Assembly (NCBI GenBank): GCA_016718875.1
Contig: JADKBL010000033.1
Span: 16,765-80,764, forward strand
Direction of reading: 5' to 3'
DNA from: Bacteroidota bacterium
GTDB lineage: Bacteria > Bacteroidota > Bacteroidia > Bacteroidales > VadinHA17
Length of the DNA stretch: 64,000 bases
Below the pieces are notes generated by a model. The model was not told where the DNA came from. It ran no database searches and saw only the letters and a program-made list of their open reading frames with translations. This document shows positions 1-8,162 of the stretch, piece by piece (positions within the stretch are counted from its first letter, which is position 1; the number at the start of each line of letters is the position of its first letter). The position numbers and the translations under genes were made by a program.

Positions 1-297
1 GAAGATGTTAACGGCAAACCTGCAAACAAATTAAAAATCACTTTAGAAGGAGGCAATCCGATTTATATGTTCGTTGACAAAGCGAGTGGACTGATTGTGA
101 AGTCAACTACAAAGGTGGATCAGATGGGCACACTTGTTGATGTTGAGACATACATGACTGATTACACAGATAATCATGGAGTTATAATGCCAAAGAAAAC
201 TATTGCAAAGATGAATGGAATGGAGGCTGGTGTGATATCTTTCGATCTTATTGAGGTGGATGTTCCTATGGATGACAGTATATTTAAAATAAAATAA
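1..297 (+). CDS. LolA-like outer-membrane lipoprotein-sorting protein, C-terminal fragment
   Basis: The reading frame is open from the first base and ends at TAA 295-297, giving the last 98 residues of a protein that begins outside the window. The fragment reads as beta-strand-rich repeats typical of the LolA-like fold found in Bacteroidota periplasmic proteins: a strand ending in YMFVDKASGLIVKS (deposited/oxidised ligand-type phrase), a tyrosine-rich strand and a terminal VDVPMDDSIFKIK. This ending is common in proteins annotated as outer membrane lipoprotein-sorting protein next to insulinase-type proteases in this phylum. The likely role is periplasmic and membrane-associated, but the signal peptide is not visible. 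The palindromic terminator follows directly after the stop codon. The family is inferred from sequence feel, not from a search. Confidence 0.55.
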   Translation, partial: EDVNGKPANKLKITLEGGNPIYMFVDKASGLIVKSTTKVDQMGTLVDVETYMTDYTDNHGVIMPKKTIAKMNGMEAGVISFDLIEVDVPMDDSIFKIK

Positions 298-300
298 AAA

Positions 301-341
301 AACGAGTAGGGACATTCCATGGAATGTCCCTACCGTTTTTT
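301..341. terminator. Bidirectional terminator, perfect 28-nt palindrome
   Basis: Bases 306-333 form a perfect 28-nt palindrome (arms GTAGGGACATTCCA). An A-run lies on the left (296-302) and a T-run on the right (336-341). It therefore reads as an intrinsic terminator on both strands. It closes the LolA-like gene on the plus strand and the RNase P RNA on the minus strand. The GTAGGGAC...GTCCCTAC ends also resemble dispersed palindromic repeats of environmental bacteria. Confidence 0.8.
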
Positions 342-574
342 GCAGCTGGTCTGTAAGCCGGGTTCTGTGCTGATTTGTCTTCTGTAAAAGAATTTAAAAC
401 AGTTTCCATCATTTATCTGCCCACTGCATTGCTGCAATGATCTTACGACCTACCCCCCGGCATCGGACGAGCAGCCCTTATAAGCCGGTATACATGGTCT
501 TTCAACCCATCAGGAGTACGGCTCCGGATGTCACCACCCAGACCGGTAAGCTCTTACCTCACCTTTTCACCCTT

Positions 575-599
575 GCCCCCTGAGCGTAGCCGAAGGGGC
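575..599 (+). repeat. Palindromic repeat element in P12 of RNase P RNA
   Basis: The core CTGAGCGTAGCCGAAG (580-595) is flanked by CCCC and GGGG arms and fills the variable P12 hairpin of rnpB. It matches, at 14 of 16 bases, the reverse complement of the core at 690-705. The core resembles the CTGAGCnnAGtCGAAG type of dispersed palindrome seen between genes in many environmental genomes. Confidence 0.7.
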
Positions 600-684
600 G
601 GTTATTTTCTGTTACAATACTATACCCTCGCGGATATCTTCCCGTTAGGAAGCATGGTGCTCTTTGTTGCCCGGACTTTCCTTA

Positions 685-710
685 CCCCTCTTCGACTTCG
701 CTCAGAAGGG
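685..710 (-). repeat. Palindromic repeat element in P3 of RNase P RNA
   Basis: The core on the minus strand is CTGAGCGAAGTCGAAG (690-705). It lies in the variable P3 hairpin between P2 and the P4 strand of rnpB. The second copy at 575-599 is in the opposite orientation. Confidence 0.7.
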
Positions 711-735
711 AACGATGGAACGACCTGCTGCGGTG

Positions 736-743
736 CAAAGTTA
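736..743 (-). promoter_or_regulatory. rnpB promoter -7 box
   Basis: The minus strand reads TAACTTTG, a full match to the Bacteroidota -7 consensus TAnnTTTG. It ends 5 bases before the P1 5' end at 731, so the predicted transcript start agrees with the RNA start fixed by pairing. No clear -33 TTTG was seen. Confidence 0.6.
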
Positions 744-757
744 ATAATTAAAGATTA

Positions 758-790
758 TTTGCCTATACCATATTATTATACCTAATTTTG
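758..790 (+). promoter_or_regulatory. queA promoter (-33 TTTG, -7 TAATTTTG)
   Basis: TTTG at 758-761 and TAATTTTG at 783-790 are separated by 21 bases, matching the Bacteroidota sigma-ABfr-type promoter. The predicted start near 796 leaves a leader of about 30 nt that carries the ribosome-binding site AAAAGGAGAG at 811-820. Confidence 0.65.
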
Positions 791-826
791 TTCCACCATT
801 TTTAACAATGAAAAGGAGAGCTTAGA

Positions 827-2080
827 ATGGAAAACAACAGTCAAGAAATGACTGAGTCATACGGCAGCCGAAAGTCAAATGGGATTGATATTTCCGATTA
901 CAATTACGACCTGCCGGAAGAAAGAATTGCACAGTATCCTGTAAAAAACAGAGATATGTCAAAACTCCTGATTTACCGAAACGATACAATAACAGATACT
1001 CTGTTCAGAAATATTGATGATCAGATACCTCCAGACCATCTTCTGATCTTTAATAATACTAAGGTAGTAAGGGCAAGGCTTAATTTTCAGAAAGATACTG
1101 GAGCAGCTATTGAGGTATTCTGTATTGAACCACTTAATCCTCCTGATTATGAAAGATCATTCGGTTCTAATGGTCATGTTGTATGGAAATGTATTGTGGG
1201 TAATCTGAAAAAGTGGAAAAAAGGAAAATTATTAAAACAATTTCAAATCGATGGAAAGATTTGCCAACTCTCGGCAGAAAAGATTAATCAGCTAAATGAT
1301 GCATGTGAAATATTGTTTTCATGGGATCCTCAGAACCTGACATTCGCGAATGTTCTTGAGGCAACAGGTCATATTCCTCTTCCTCCCTACATTAACCGCG
1401 AAGACAAGGAGGAGGATTCATACAGGTACCAGACCATTTATGCACAGATACGGGGATCAGTTGCAGCACCTACAGCCGGTTTACATTTTACTGAAAAAGT
1501 GCTTGAAAAAATTGGAAAAAAGGGAATCAAAACAGCAGAAGTCACTCTGCATGTAGGAGCCGGGACATTCCAACCGATTAAAACACAGAAGATATCTGAA
1601 CATGAAATGCATTGTGAACACTTCGTTATCAGAAGGGATACAATTGAACGGATACTTGAAAGCCTGGGAAAAGTAATTGCAGTCGGAACCACATCTGTCC
1701 GCACGTTGGAAAGTCTTTACTGGATTGGAGTTAACATGTTAAATGATGAATCAGGTCAAAAAAAGATTACAGTCGGACAATGGGAACCTTATAACTGCGA
1801 ATCAAATTATTCCGCAGAGATTTCATTAAATGCTATAATCAGCTATATGGAAAATACAGGTAAATCAAATATTGAAGCTTCAACATCAATTATGATAGTT
1901 CCCGGATATAAATTCAGAATAATTGACGGAATTATAACAAACTTTCATCAACCGTGCAGCACTCTGCTTCTACTTGTATCAGCATTAACAGGTGACAGAT
2001 GGAAAGAGATTTACAAATACGCCCTTGAAAATGATTTCAGATTTTTAAGTTATGAGGACTCTTCACTATTATTCAGATAA
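827..2080 (+). CDS. queA: S-adenosylmethionine:tRNA ribosyltransferase-isomerase
   Basis: QueA transfers and isomerises the ribosyl group of SAM onto 7-aminomethyl-7-deazaguanine in tRNA, making epoxyqueuosine at wobble position 34 in the cytoplasm. The start is supported by a strong AAAAGGAGAG site 7 bases upstream. Family landmarks are YDLPEERIAQYP near the N terminus, HLLIFNNTKVVRARL, GHIPLPPYI, the signature AAPTAGLHFT, LHVGAGTFQPI, GTTSVRTLE, and near the end IMIVPGYKFR followed by TNFHQP. At 417 residues it is longer than the usual roughly 350 of proteobacterial QueA. The extra length lies in an N-terminal extension of about 20 residues and an insert after SVRTLES, as in other Bacteroidota versions. 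It has its own promoter and stands alone. Confidence 0.95.
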   Translation: MENNSQEMTESYGSRKSNGIDISDYNYDLPEERIAQYPVKNRDMSKLLIYRNDTITDTLFRNIDDQIPPDHLLIFNNTKVVRARLNFQKDTGAAIEVFCIEPLNPPDYERSFGSNGHVVWKCIVGNLKKWKKGKLLKQFQIDGKICQLSAEKINQLNDACEILFSWDPQNLTFANVLEATGHIPLPPYINREDKEEDSYRYQTIYAQIRGSVAAPTAGLHFTEKVLEKIGKKGIKTAEVTLHVGAGTFQPIKTQKISEHEMHCEHFVIRRDTIERILESLGKVIAVGTTSVRTLESLYWIGVNMLNDESGQKKITVGQWEPYNCESNYSAEISLNAIISYMENTGKSNIEASTSIMIVPGYKFRIIDGIITNFHQPCSTLLLLVSALTGDRWKEIYKYALENDFRFLSYEDSSLLFR

Positions 2081-2170
2081 TTACAACTAACTGTTCATTT
2101 ATAAAGAATAAAAAGATAATCTTTGATAATATATTGATTTTTCGTTTATTTGAAATCAAATTTTAAGATC

Positions 2171-2404
2171 ATGAATGAAAGCAGAATAATGCAGCAGATA
2201 TCAGCGATTTTTTCAGTATTTATGGTTATTTTTTACATTGGAATAGGATACCTTTTTATTTTTTATTTCGATCAGTACTTTATTGATAAAGCTGTAAGAG
2301 TAATTATAGGATCAACATTTTTCTTTTATGGTGTGTACAGGGCATTCAGGTCCTATGTACAGATAAAGAGCATCTTCTTCTCAAAAGACAAGGACTCTGA
2401 ATAA
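2171..2404 (+). CDS. Small two-helix membrane protein
   Basis: This 77-residue protein is not recognised by name. It has two hydrophobic segments, roughly residues 9-31 (ISAIFSVFMVIFYIGIGYLF) and 40-58 (VRVIIGSTFFFYGVYRAF), and a charged C-terminal tail, so an inner-membrane protein is expected. I chose ATG 2171 (MNESRIMQQ) because the only upstream start in frame is a TTG at 2150. It lies about 90 bases upstream of the PstS-like gene and on the same strand, and is probably the first gene of that group. Small proteins of this kind often precede PstS-like/TPR/TonB clusters in Bacteroidota, which suggests a link but gives no function. Confidence 0.6.
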   Translation: MNESRIMQQISAIFSVFMVIFYIGIGYLFIFYFDQYFIDKAVRVIIGSTFFFYGVYRAFRSYVQIKSIFFSKDKDSE

Positions 2405-2497
2405 CAGGTTTACATATAATTGCATTTCAAATGAAGGTAATTGGCATGTACTTTGTGAAGTAATCTATATTACTAAACTAGTTTAATATTTAAGATT

Positions 2498-3529
2498 ATG
2501 AACAAAGTATTACAAAATCTGAATTTTATTAGTATAATTGCGTGCCAAACTAAAAAAATGTCACAGAAATTGCATAAAACCAAAGAGTTTAAAGTCTTGA
2601 ATCCTTTGATTATTATGTACGTATCCGGTATCCTGATCTTATCATCATGCGGAAACGAAGGTCCCAGGGTTCTGGATGAAACCCCAACCAGAGGTACCAT
2701 TAGGATTACGGTTGATGAATCATTTCAGCCTCTTCTTGATACAGAAGTATTCACATTTACACATCTTTATACAAGTGCAAATGTAACTGCTCAGTATAAA
2801 CCTGAATATGATGTGATAGAAGATTATATGAATGATTCTGTAAAGGTTGTAGTAAGCAGCAAGAAACTTACTGATTATCAGATTCAGCATCTTCGTGAAT
2901 CACAAACAATTGCACGCACAACAACATTTGCATATGATGCACTTGCTCTGGTTACAAACAAATCAAACCCTGATACTCTTATCAATTACAGTACAATTAA
3001 AGATATCTTCCTTGGAAAAATTACTAAATGGAATGAAATTAATCCGAAATCTAAGCTTGGTGAAATACAGGTGATATTCGACAACACAAAAAGCGGTAAT
3101 ATCAGGTACTTTAAGGAATTATTCGAAGTTAATGATAATCTTCCTGGTAATTTCTTCGCAGTTAATAGCAATCCTGAAGTCATCGATTTTGTCAGTAGAA
3201 ATCCTGATGCCTTAGGAATTGTAAGTGTCAACTGGATAAGTGACAAAGATGATTCACTGAGTATGAGCTTTGTAAAGAAAATCAATGTACTTGCAATATC
3301 CCAGCCTTATTTTAATGATGGAAGCTATTACAGGCCATACCAGGGCTCTATATACGATAAATCATATCCCTTCGTCAGGGAGATCTATCTTATTTCACGT
3401 GAGACATTTGCCGGTCTGGGTTCAGGATTTATTAATTGGGCGTGTGCAGAGCAGGGACAAAGAATCGTACTTAAATCAGGACTTGTACCTGCAACGATGC
3501 CGATAAGGCTGGTCCAGATAAAACATTAA
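2498..3529 (+). CDS. PstS-family phosphate-type substrate-binding lipoprotein
   Basis: The protein has a periplasmic binding fold of the phosphate-binding (PstS-like, PBP-like 2) type: GTIRITVDESFQPLL near the start, YDALALVTNKSNPD, the domain-crossing phrase LGKITKWNEI, NTKSGNIRYFKELF and PDALGIVSVNWIS. A lipobox LSSC places it as a lipoprotein; the cysteine is residue 51 from ATG 2498 but residue 31 from ATG 2558. The second start gives a normal signal peptide and may be the true one. No PstCAB permease is nearby. Instead it precedes a TPR protein and exbB-exbD-exbD-tonB, an arrangement common in Bacteroidota, where its ligand and role are not established. Phosphate uptake by itself is unlikely from this context. 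Confidence 0.8.
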   Translation: MNKVLQNLNFISIIACQTKKMSQKLHKTKEFKVLNPLIIMYVSGILILSSCGNEGPRVLDETPTRGTIRITVDESFQPLLDTEVFTFTHLYTSANVTAQYKPEYDVIEDYMNDSVKVVVSSKKLTDYQIQHLRESQTIARTTTFAYDALALVTNKSNPDTLINYSTIKDIFLGKITKWNEINPKSKLGEIQVIFDNTKSGNIRYFKELFEVNDNLPGNFFAVNSNPEVIDFVSRNPDALGIVSVNWISDKDDSLSMSFVKKINVLAISQPYFNDGSYYRPYQGSIYDKSYPFVREIYLISRETFAGLGSGFINWACAEQGQRIVLKSGLVPATMPIRLVQIKH

Positions 3530-3645
3530 GTAGTTTTGAATTTTTAAGGATTTTTTTGGAAATGGATTATAAAAATTAAAAATAAATTGTGAGATTTGAG
3601 GTCTGAATCAGGAAAAATTAAATGTTATCAAAATATAATTAAGTT

Positions 3646-5889
3646 ATGAAACCTTTAAATGTAAGACCAGTATTAGCGCTGGCAGTGTTATTGACGGTGT
3701 TGGTATCAACCACCAGATCACAGGATTTGAATACTGCAATTCAGCTAACTAAGAGTGAACAGTATGATAAGGCTGAGGAGATGTTCAAACAGTTGATACA
3801 GAAAGAACCATCAAACAGTAAAAATTACTTCTATCTGGGAGAAAATTATCTATTGGATTATTTTTCAGATACTATATCAAACTCACTTACAGTGTCTGCC
3901 AACCTGGCAAAAGAAACATATCAGAAAGGTGTGGATGCAAATGCCAATGAACCGCTGAACTTTGTAGGTCTCGCAAAAGTATCATTCTATCTGGGTAATG
4001 ATCAGAAAGCTGCAGAGCACAGAGCAAAGGCAAAGAGTTTTCTTCTTCCTTATAAAAACATCAAGAAGATTGTTCCTGCTGCAAAAGAATATGCTTTTGT
4101 ACTGGCTAAAATAGCTGAATCTTATATAAAAGAAGATGGTGTGGATACTGCTCTTGCATTACCTCTTATCAGGGAAGCTATCAAAATTGACAATAAAAAT
4201 GAAGATGTATACCTGATAGCAGGTGACATCTACATTCTTCTGAATGATGGATCCAAGGCGATTTCATTTTACAATCTTGCACAATCGGCTAATCCTACAT
4301 CACCGACTGCCAATATGAAAATTGGCAACATTTATGTTAAAGGACGTGCACTAAATGCAGCTATTCCATATTTTGAACAGGCTGTTGAACTAAATGCCAA
4401 TTATGCTCCGGCATACCGTGAACTCGGTCAGTTATATCTGCTTGCTCAAAGATTTGCACAATCAAAAGAATATTTTGAGAAATATCTGGCACTAACTGCC
4501 GGAAACATTCCTGCCAAGGTTAGGTATGTGAATGCACTTTTCTATGCAAAAGATTATGAAGGTGTTATAACAAATGTTGAAGACATTTTCAAGGTTGACA
4601 AATCGAGGACATACATGAACCGTATTGCAGGTTATTCAAGCTATGAAAAGACTCCTCCCGATTATGACAAGGCATTGGCATACATGGAAACTCTCTTTGC
4701 AACAGTAGCTCCGGAAAGGATTATTACAAAAGACTATCATTACATGGCCAGGATTCTGGTTAAGAAAAACATGAATGCTCCGAAAATTGCCGATGAAGCT
4801 GCTTCAATCAAAGAACAGGTTGAAAAGGATAAGGCAAGACTTGCCGCAACAAAAGTAGCAGCAGATAAAGCCAGGTTAAGCGCCAATATTGCAAAAAATA
4901 CCGCAAAAGCTGATAGTCTGGAAAAGGTAGCGAAAAAAATGTTTGCGGAGGTTGACAGGGCGTATGTAAACTATGGTAAATTGCTTGAATTAAAACCTAA
5001 TGACAGATCGCTTCTGGGTGAACTTGCCACTACCTATAATTCATTTAAAGATTATAACGGAGTAGCCAAAACTCTTTCCAGGATGCTGGGGCCACTTCCT
5101 GAATCAAAGGAAGATTATATGCAGGTAGGAAGAGCATATTATAACGGTGAAAGATACCAAAGTGCTGATTCTGTCTTTTCAGTTGTTGCAAAATCAGTTC
5201 CTGATTATGTTCCTGCATATCTTTGGATGGCCAGGACATATTCAAAACTGGATCCCGACACCAAACTTGGACTTGCTCAACCAAAATTTGAAAAAGTAGT
5301 TGAAGTAGCTCAGAAAGATTCTGTAAAGTATGCTTCTGAACTTGCTGAAGCTCTTGGATTCCTTGGTTACTCTAGTATGACCAAGGAGAATTATACTTTG
5401 TCAAAAGCATACTATAACAGGCTTGTAGAATGTGCTCCAAATAATAAAGATTATCAGATCAGAGGTTATAACGGGTTAGGACTTGTCGAACTCAGACTTG
5501 CGGGTTCAGAGAAGACAAATGAGGGCAGACTGCCATACATTGCCAAGTCCTCAGAAGCTTATAATAAGATACTGGCATTGGATCCCAACAACGGATCAGC
5601 AAAATCACAGATTGCCTATCTTAAGGAATTTGAGGCATCTGTCAAAAAAGGTATAAATCCAAACGAAATAAAAGGTATAATTAAGGATGCTGCAAGCGGT
5701 GCTCCTCTCGCATATGCTTCAATCAGAGTAAAGGACACAGCAGCTGAGAATATGACCAATCAGAAAGGTGAGTATAAATTTGAAATACCTGCAGGTTCGG
5801 AAGTACTCATTATCAGCGCTAAAGGATATGTAACCCAGGAAATACCAATTACAAAATCAAGAGTTTACAATGTTTCTTTATCAAAATAA
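3646..5889 (+). CDS. Periplasmic TPR-repeat protein with C-terminal CarboxypepD-like domain
   Basis: This 747-residue protein begins with a signal peptide (hydrophobic run LALAVLLTVLVSTT, cleavage near TRSQD). Tetratricopeptide repeats then cover most of the length, for example residues 30-70, 190-290 and 450-650. A charged alanine/lysine-rich coiled-coil-like stretch (about 385-440, KDKARLAATKVAADKARLS) interrupts them. The last 80 residues (IKGIIKDAASGAPLAYASIRVKD) form a carboxypeptidase-regulatory-like beta-sandwich as found at the start of TonB-dependent receptors. It lies upstream of exbB and downstream of the PstS-like gene. A scaffold role for the TonB machinery in the periplasm is an inference from context. 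Confidence 0.85.
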   Translation: MKPLNVRPVLALAVLLTVLVSTTRSQDLNTAIQLTKSEQYDKAEEMFKQLIQKEPSNSKNYFYLGENYLLDYFSDTISNSLTVSANLAKETYQKGVDANANEPLNFVGLAKVSFYLGNDQKAAEHRAKAKSFLLPYKNIKKIVPAAKEYAFVLAKIAESYIKEDGVDTALALPLIREAIKIDNKNEDVYLIAGDIYILLNDGSKAISFYNLAQSANPTSPTANMKIGNIYVKGRALNAAIPYFEQAVELNANYAPAYRELGQLYLLAQRFAQSKEYFEKYLALTAGNIPAKVRYVNALFYAKDYEGVITNVEDIFKVDKSRTYMNRIAGYSSYEKTPPDYDKALAYMETLFATVAPERIITKDYHYMARILVKKNMNAPKIADEAASIKEQVEKDKARLAATKVAADKARLSANIAKNTAKADSLEKVAKKMFAEVDRAYVNYGKLLELKPNDRSLLGELATTYNSFKDYNGVAKTLSRMLGPLPESKEDYMQVGRAYYNGERYQSADSVFSVVAKSVPDYVPAYLWMARTYSKLDPDTKLGLAQPKFEKVVEVAQKDSVKYASELAEALGFLGYSSMTKENYTLSKAYYNRLVECAPNNKDYQIRGYNGLGLVELRLAGSEKTNEGRLPYIAKSSEAYNKILALDPNNGSAKSQIAYLKEFEASVKKGINPNEIKGIIKDAASGAPLAYASIRVKDTAAENMTNQKGEYKFEIPAGSEVLIISAKGYVTQEIPITKSRVYNVSLSK

Positions 5890-5901
5890 TCACTGTTTTT
5901 C

Positions 5902-5933
5902 TTGTAAATAAGAAATACGAAAATGTATATTTG
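5902..5933 (+). promoter_or_regulatory. exbB promoter (TTG-N21-TATATTTG)
   Basis: TTG at 5902-5904 and TATATTTG at 5926-5933 are spaced by 21 bases, matching the Bacteroidota promoter consensus. It lies 40 bases upstream of the exbB start, so exbB-exbD-exbD-tonB can be transcribed separately from the TPR gene. Confidence 0.65.
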
Positions 5934-5972
5934 CAAAGTTGTTAAATCTTAAACCTAAACAAATCGATAAAA

Positions 5973-6791
5973 ATGAGTAAACAATCAAGTGCGTTCAAAG
6001 ATGCGTTGCAGAACGTTTTTGCAGCTAGTGCTATTTTAATAGCGTTTGTGGTATCCTATTTATTGTTCGTCAATGTAATGGGAAGCCCGGTTAATTTCGA
6101 AGGAGGTAACCCCAAAGGGCACGCCCTTGAAGGTAACTATCTGGGAATTATTTACAAAGGTGGATTCATCGTTCCGGTCCTTATGACTTGTGTTCTTGTA
6201 CTTATCATCTTTGTTTTTGAAAGGACAATCACTCTTTCTAGAGCAAAAGGAAAAGGCAGGTTAAATACATTTGTTCGTCAGCTTCAGGGTCTTCTTGCTG
6301 AAGACAAGATTGAAGAAGCTATGGAAGCATGTGACAAACAAAAAGGATCACTTGCAAACGTTATGAAGGCTGGCCTCGCACGTTACCGTGATCTTCAGAA
6401 AGACAAAGATCTGGAAAAAGACCAGAAGATCCTGTCTATTCAGAAATCATTTGAAGAAGCTACAGCACTTGAACTGCCTATGCTTTCAAAGAACATGGTT
6501 ATCTTCTCAACTCTTGCTTCAATTTCTGTGTTGATCGGTCTTATCGGAACAGTTCTTGGTATGATCCGTGCATTTGCTGCTCTTGCACAATCAGGTGCTC
6601 CTGATGCACTTGCTCTTTCACAGGGTATTTCTGAAGCTCTTGTAAATACAGCATTCGGTATTACAGGCTCAACACTTTCAATACTTGCATTCAACTATTT
6701 CAGCACAACAATCGACGATTACACATTTAAAATTGACGAATCCGGATTCAGCCTTACTCAGAATTTCGCTGCATCACTGAAGAATGTTTAG
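5973..6791 (+). CDS. exbB: MotA/TolQ/ExbB proton channel family protein
   Basis: ExbB forms the pentameric inner-membrane proton channel that powers TonB. The 272-residue protein has three expected membrane segments: residues about 13-33, about 60-80 (FIVPVLMTCVLVLIIFVFE), and a long pair at about 170-240 with the family signature (LASISVLIGLIGTVLGMIRAF, then ALVNTAFGITGSTLSILAF). A cytoplasmic loop with EDKIEEAMEACDKQ lies between. It starts a tight four-gene run with two exbD genes and tonB. The N-terminal extra helix is usual for Bacteroidota ExbB. Confidence 0.92.
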   Translation: MSKQSSAFKDALQNVFAASAILIAFVVSYLLFVNVMGSPVNFEGGNPKGHALEGNYLGIIYKGGFIVPVLMTCVLVLIIFVFERTITLSRAKGKGRLNTFVRQLQGLLAEDKIEEAMEACDKQKGSLANVMKAGLARYRDLQKDKDLEKDQKILSIQKSFEEATALELPMLSKNMVIFSTLASISVLIGLIGTVLGMIRAFAALAQSGAPDALALSQGISEALVNTAFGITGSTLSILAFNYFSTTIDDYTFKIDESGFSLTQNFAASLKNV

Positions 6792-6835
6792 TATGAATTT
6801 ATCTTTTGGATTAAACTATTTAATGGAAAACTGTA

Positions 6836-7474
6836 ATGCCAAAGATTAAATTACCAACAAAATCGCCCCATATTGACATGACGCCAATGGTTGATACATT
6901 TGCTGTTATCTTAACATTTCTTTTGTTAACAGCACAGATGAGACAAACCGAACCGGCCAATGTTGATATGCCTTTTTCAATATCAGAGAAACCTACTCCT
7001 GACTTTAATATGATGACTTTCCTTCTTTCAACTGACGGAAAAGTCTTCATGAATTTTGATAACGGAGGTGATACTCTTACAAAATTCAGGCCTAAGATCC
7101 TGGTTGAAATAGGTAAACGCTACGGTATTGAATTCACAGAGGAACAACAGAGAGAGTTTGAAAAATATCCCTCTTCTATTGGTGTCCCTATGGATAAGAT
7201 GAAAGAATTCCTTGATGCAAAAAATATGAAGGACAGAATACCTTTACAAACTGGCATTCCTATTGATTCAGCAGACAACCAGCTGGCAATGTGGATATTA
7301 TATGCCCGCCAGGTAAACCCGAATATACAAGCATGCATCAAGGGTGACTCAAAAACTGCCTTTGAAACTGTTGAAAAGGTACTTGACATACTTCAGGATA
7401 AGAATGTCAACAGATTTAACCTAATTACCAGTCTTGAAGCGGCTAGAATTAACTTAGAGGAAATACAGCAATAA
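6836..7474 (+). CDS. exbD: ExbD/TolR biopolymer transport protein, first copy
   Basis: ExbD is the partner of ExbB in the TonB energising complex; its single N-terminal helix lies in the channel and carries the proton-conducting aspartate. Here IDMTPMVDTFAVILTFLLL (residues about 14-32) contains the conserved MTPMVD aspartate, followed by a 180-residue periplasmic domain. At 212 residues it is longer than the about 140 of E. coli ExbD. It is followed by the second exbD after one base. Confidence 0.9.
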   Translation: MPKIKLPTKSPHIDMTPMVDTFAVILTFLLLTAQMRQTEPANVDMPFSISEKPTPDFNMMTFLLSTDGKVFMNFDNGGDTLTKFRPKILVEIGKRYGIEFTEEQQREFEKYPSSIGVPMDKMKEFLDAKNMKDRIPLQTGIPIDSADNQLAMWILYARQVNPNIQACIKGDSKTAFETVEKVLDILQDKNVNRFNLITSLEAARINLEEIQQ

Positions 7475-7475
7475 T

Positions 7476-8144
7476 ATGGCAGAAGTTATAGTAGAGGAAA
7501 AAGGAAAAGGCGGCAAGAAGAAAGCGAAGAAGCACCCGCCGCGGATGGATATGACTCCTATGGTAGACCTCATGTGTTTGCTGATAACATTCTTTATGCT
7601 TACAACAGCTTTTAACAAGTCTAAGGTAATGGAAATCATTCTTCCTGAAAAGTTACAGAATGATAAACCACAGGATGCTCCAAGGATTTCTGCCAGTCGT
7701 ACTCTTAATGTTATATTAGGACCGAATAATAAGCTATACTGGTACCCGGGAGCTGTAAAACCTGAAGACTTCAATAATCTGCCTCCTCTTATGGAGACTG
7801 ATTACAGTGCTGAAGGTGTCAGAAAACTGCTTCTCGAGCGTAACAAGGCGCTTGCCAAAAAAATTGATGATTTCAATAAAGATGTCATCTCCGGCAAGAT
7901 CCAGATATCACAGGACTCACTCCGTGGCGCCATAAGTCAGCTCAAGAAGGTTGATGATACAGGACCTATTGTACTTGTAAAAGCTTATAAAGAAGCTAAT
8001 TACGGCAATTTTGTGGATATTCTCGATGAGATGAATATCTGTGGAATTGCACGTTATACTTTTATGAAGATAGCATGGTATGAGGTGAAGATGGTGGAAA
8101 CCGCTGCTGGTATCCAGTCAACTGCAAAACCTGCAACCAATTAA
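7476..8144 (+). CDS. exbD: ExbD/TolR biopolymer transport protein, second copy
   Basis: This second ExbD of 222 residues begins one base after the first exbD stop, which suggests translational coupling. A lysine-rich cytoplasmic start (GKGGKKKAKKHPPR) precedes the helix MDMTPMVDLMCLLITFFML with the conserved aspartate. The periplasmic part is divergent from the first copy, so they probably act as a heteromeric pair, as is usual in Bacteroidota TonB clusters. Confidence 0.9.
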   Translation: MAEVIVEEKGKGGKKKAKKHPPRMDMTPMVDLMCLLITFFMLTTAFNKSKVMEIILPEKLQNDKPQDAPRISASRTLNVILGPNNKLYWYPGAVKPEDFNNLPPLMETDYSAEGVRKLLLERNKALAKKIDDFNKDVISGKIQISQDSLRGAISQLKKVDDTGPIVLVKAYKEANYGNFVDILDEMNICGIARYTFMKIAWYEVKMVETAAGIQSTAKPATN

Positions 8145-8162
8145 ACCGTAAACCTTTAGAAA

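Larger units (their letters stand above)
342..731 (-). ncRNA. rnpB: RNase P RNA (bacterial type A)
   Basis: This is the catalytic RNA of ribonuclease P, which removes the 5' leader of pre-tRNAs. On the minus strand the conserved blocks occur in order: GGAAAGUCCGGGC (P4 5' strand, around 670-684), ACAGAAAAUAACCGCC, GGGUGAAAAGGUG followed by GGUAAGAGCUUACCG, and ACAGAACCCGGCUUACAG (P4 3' strand, about 353-371). Ends were set by the terminal helix P1: bases 722-731 pair with 342-351 with one mismatch. The length is about 390 nt, normal for type A. A -7 box (736-743) lies just upstream and a terminator palindrome (306-333) just downstream, so it is a single-gene unit. Helices P3 and P12 each carry a copy of a palindromic repeat. 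Open reading frames across this stretch are artefacts. Confidence 0.93.

Noticed and set aside
528..785. 85-codon open frame on the plus strand opposite rnpB
   Set aside because: It lies antisense to the conserved RNase P RNA core and includes its helices; no protein signature.
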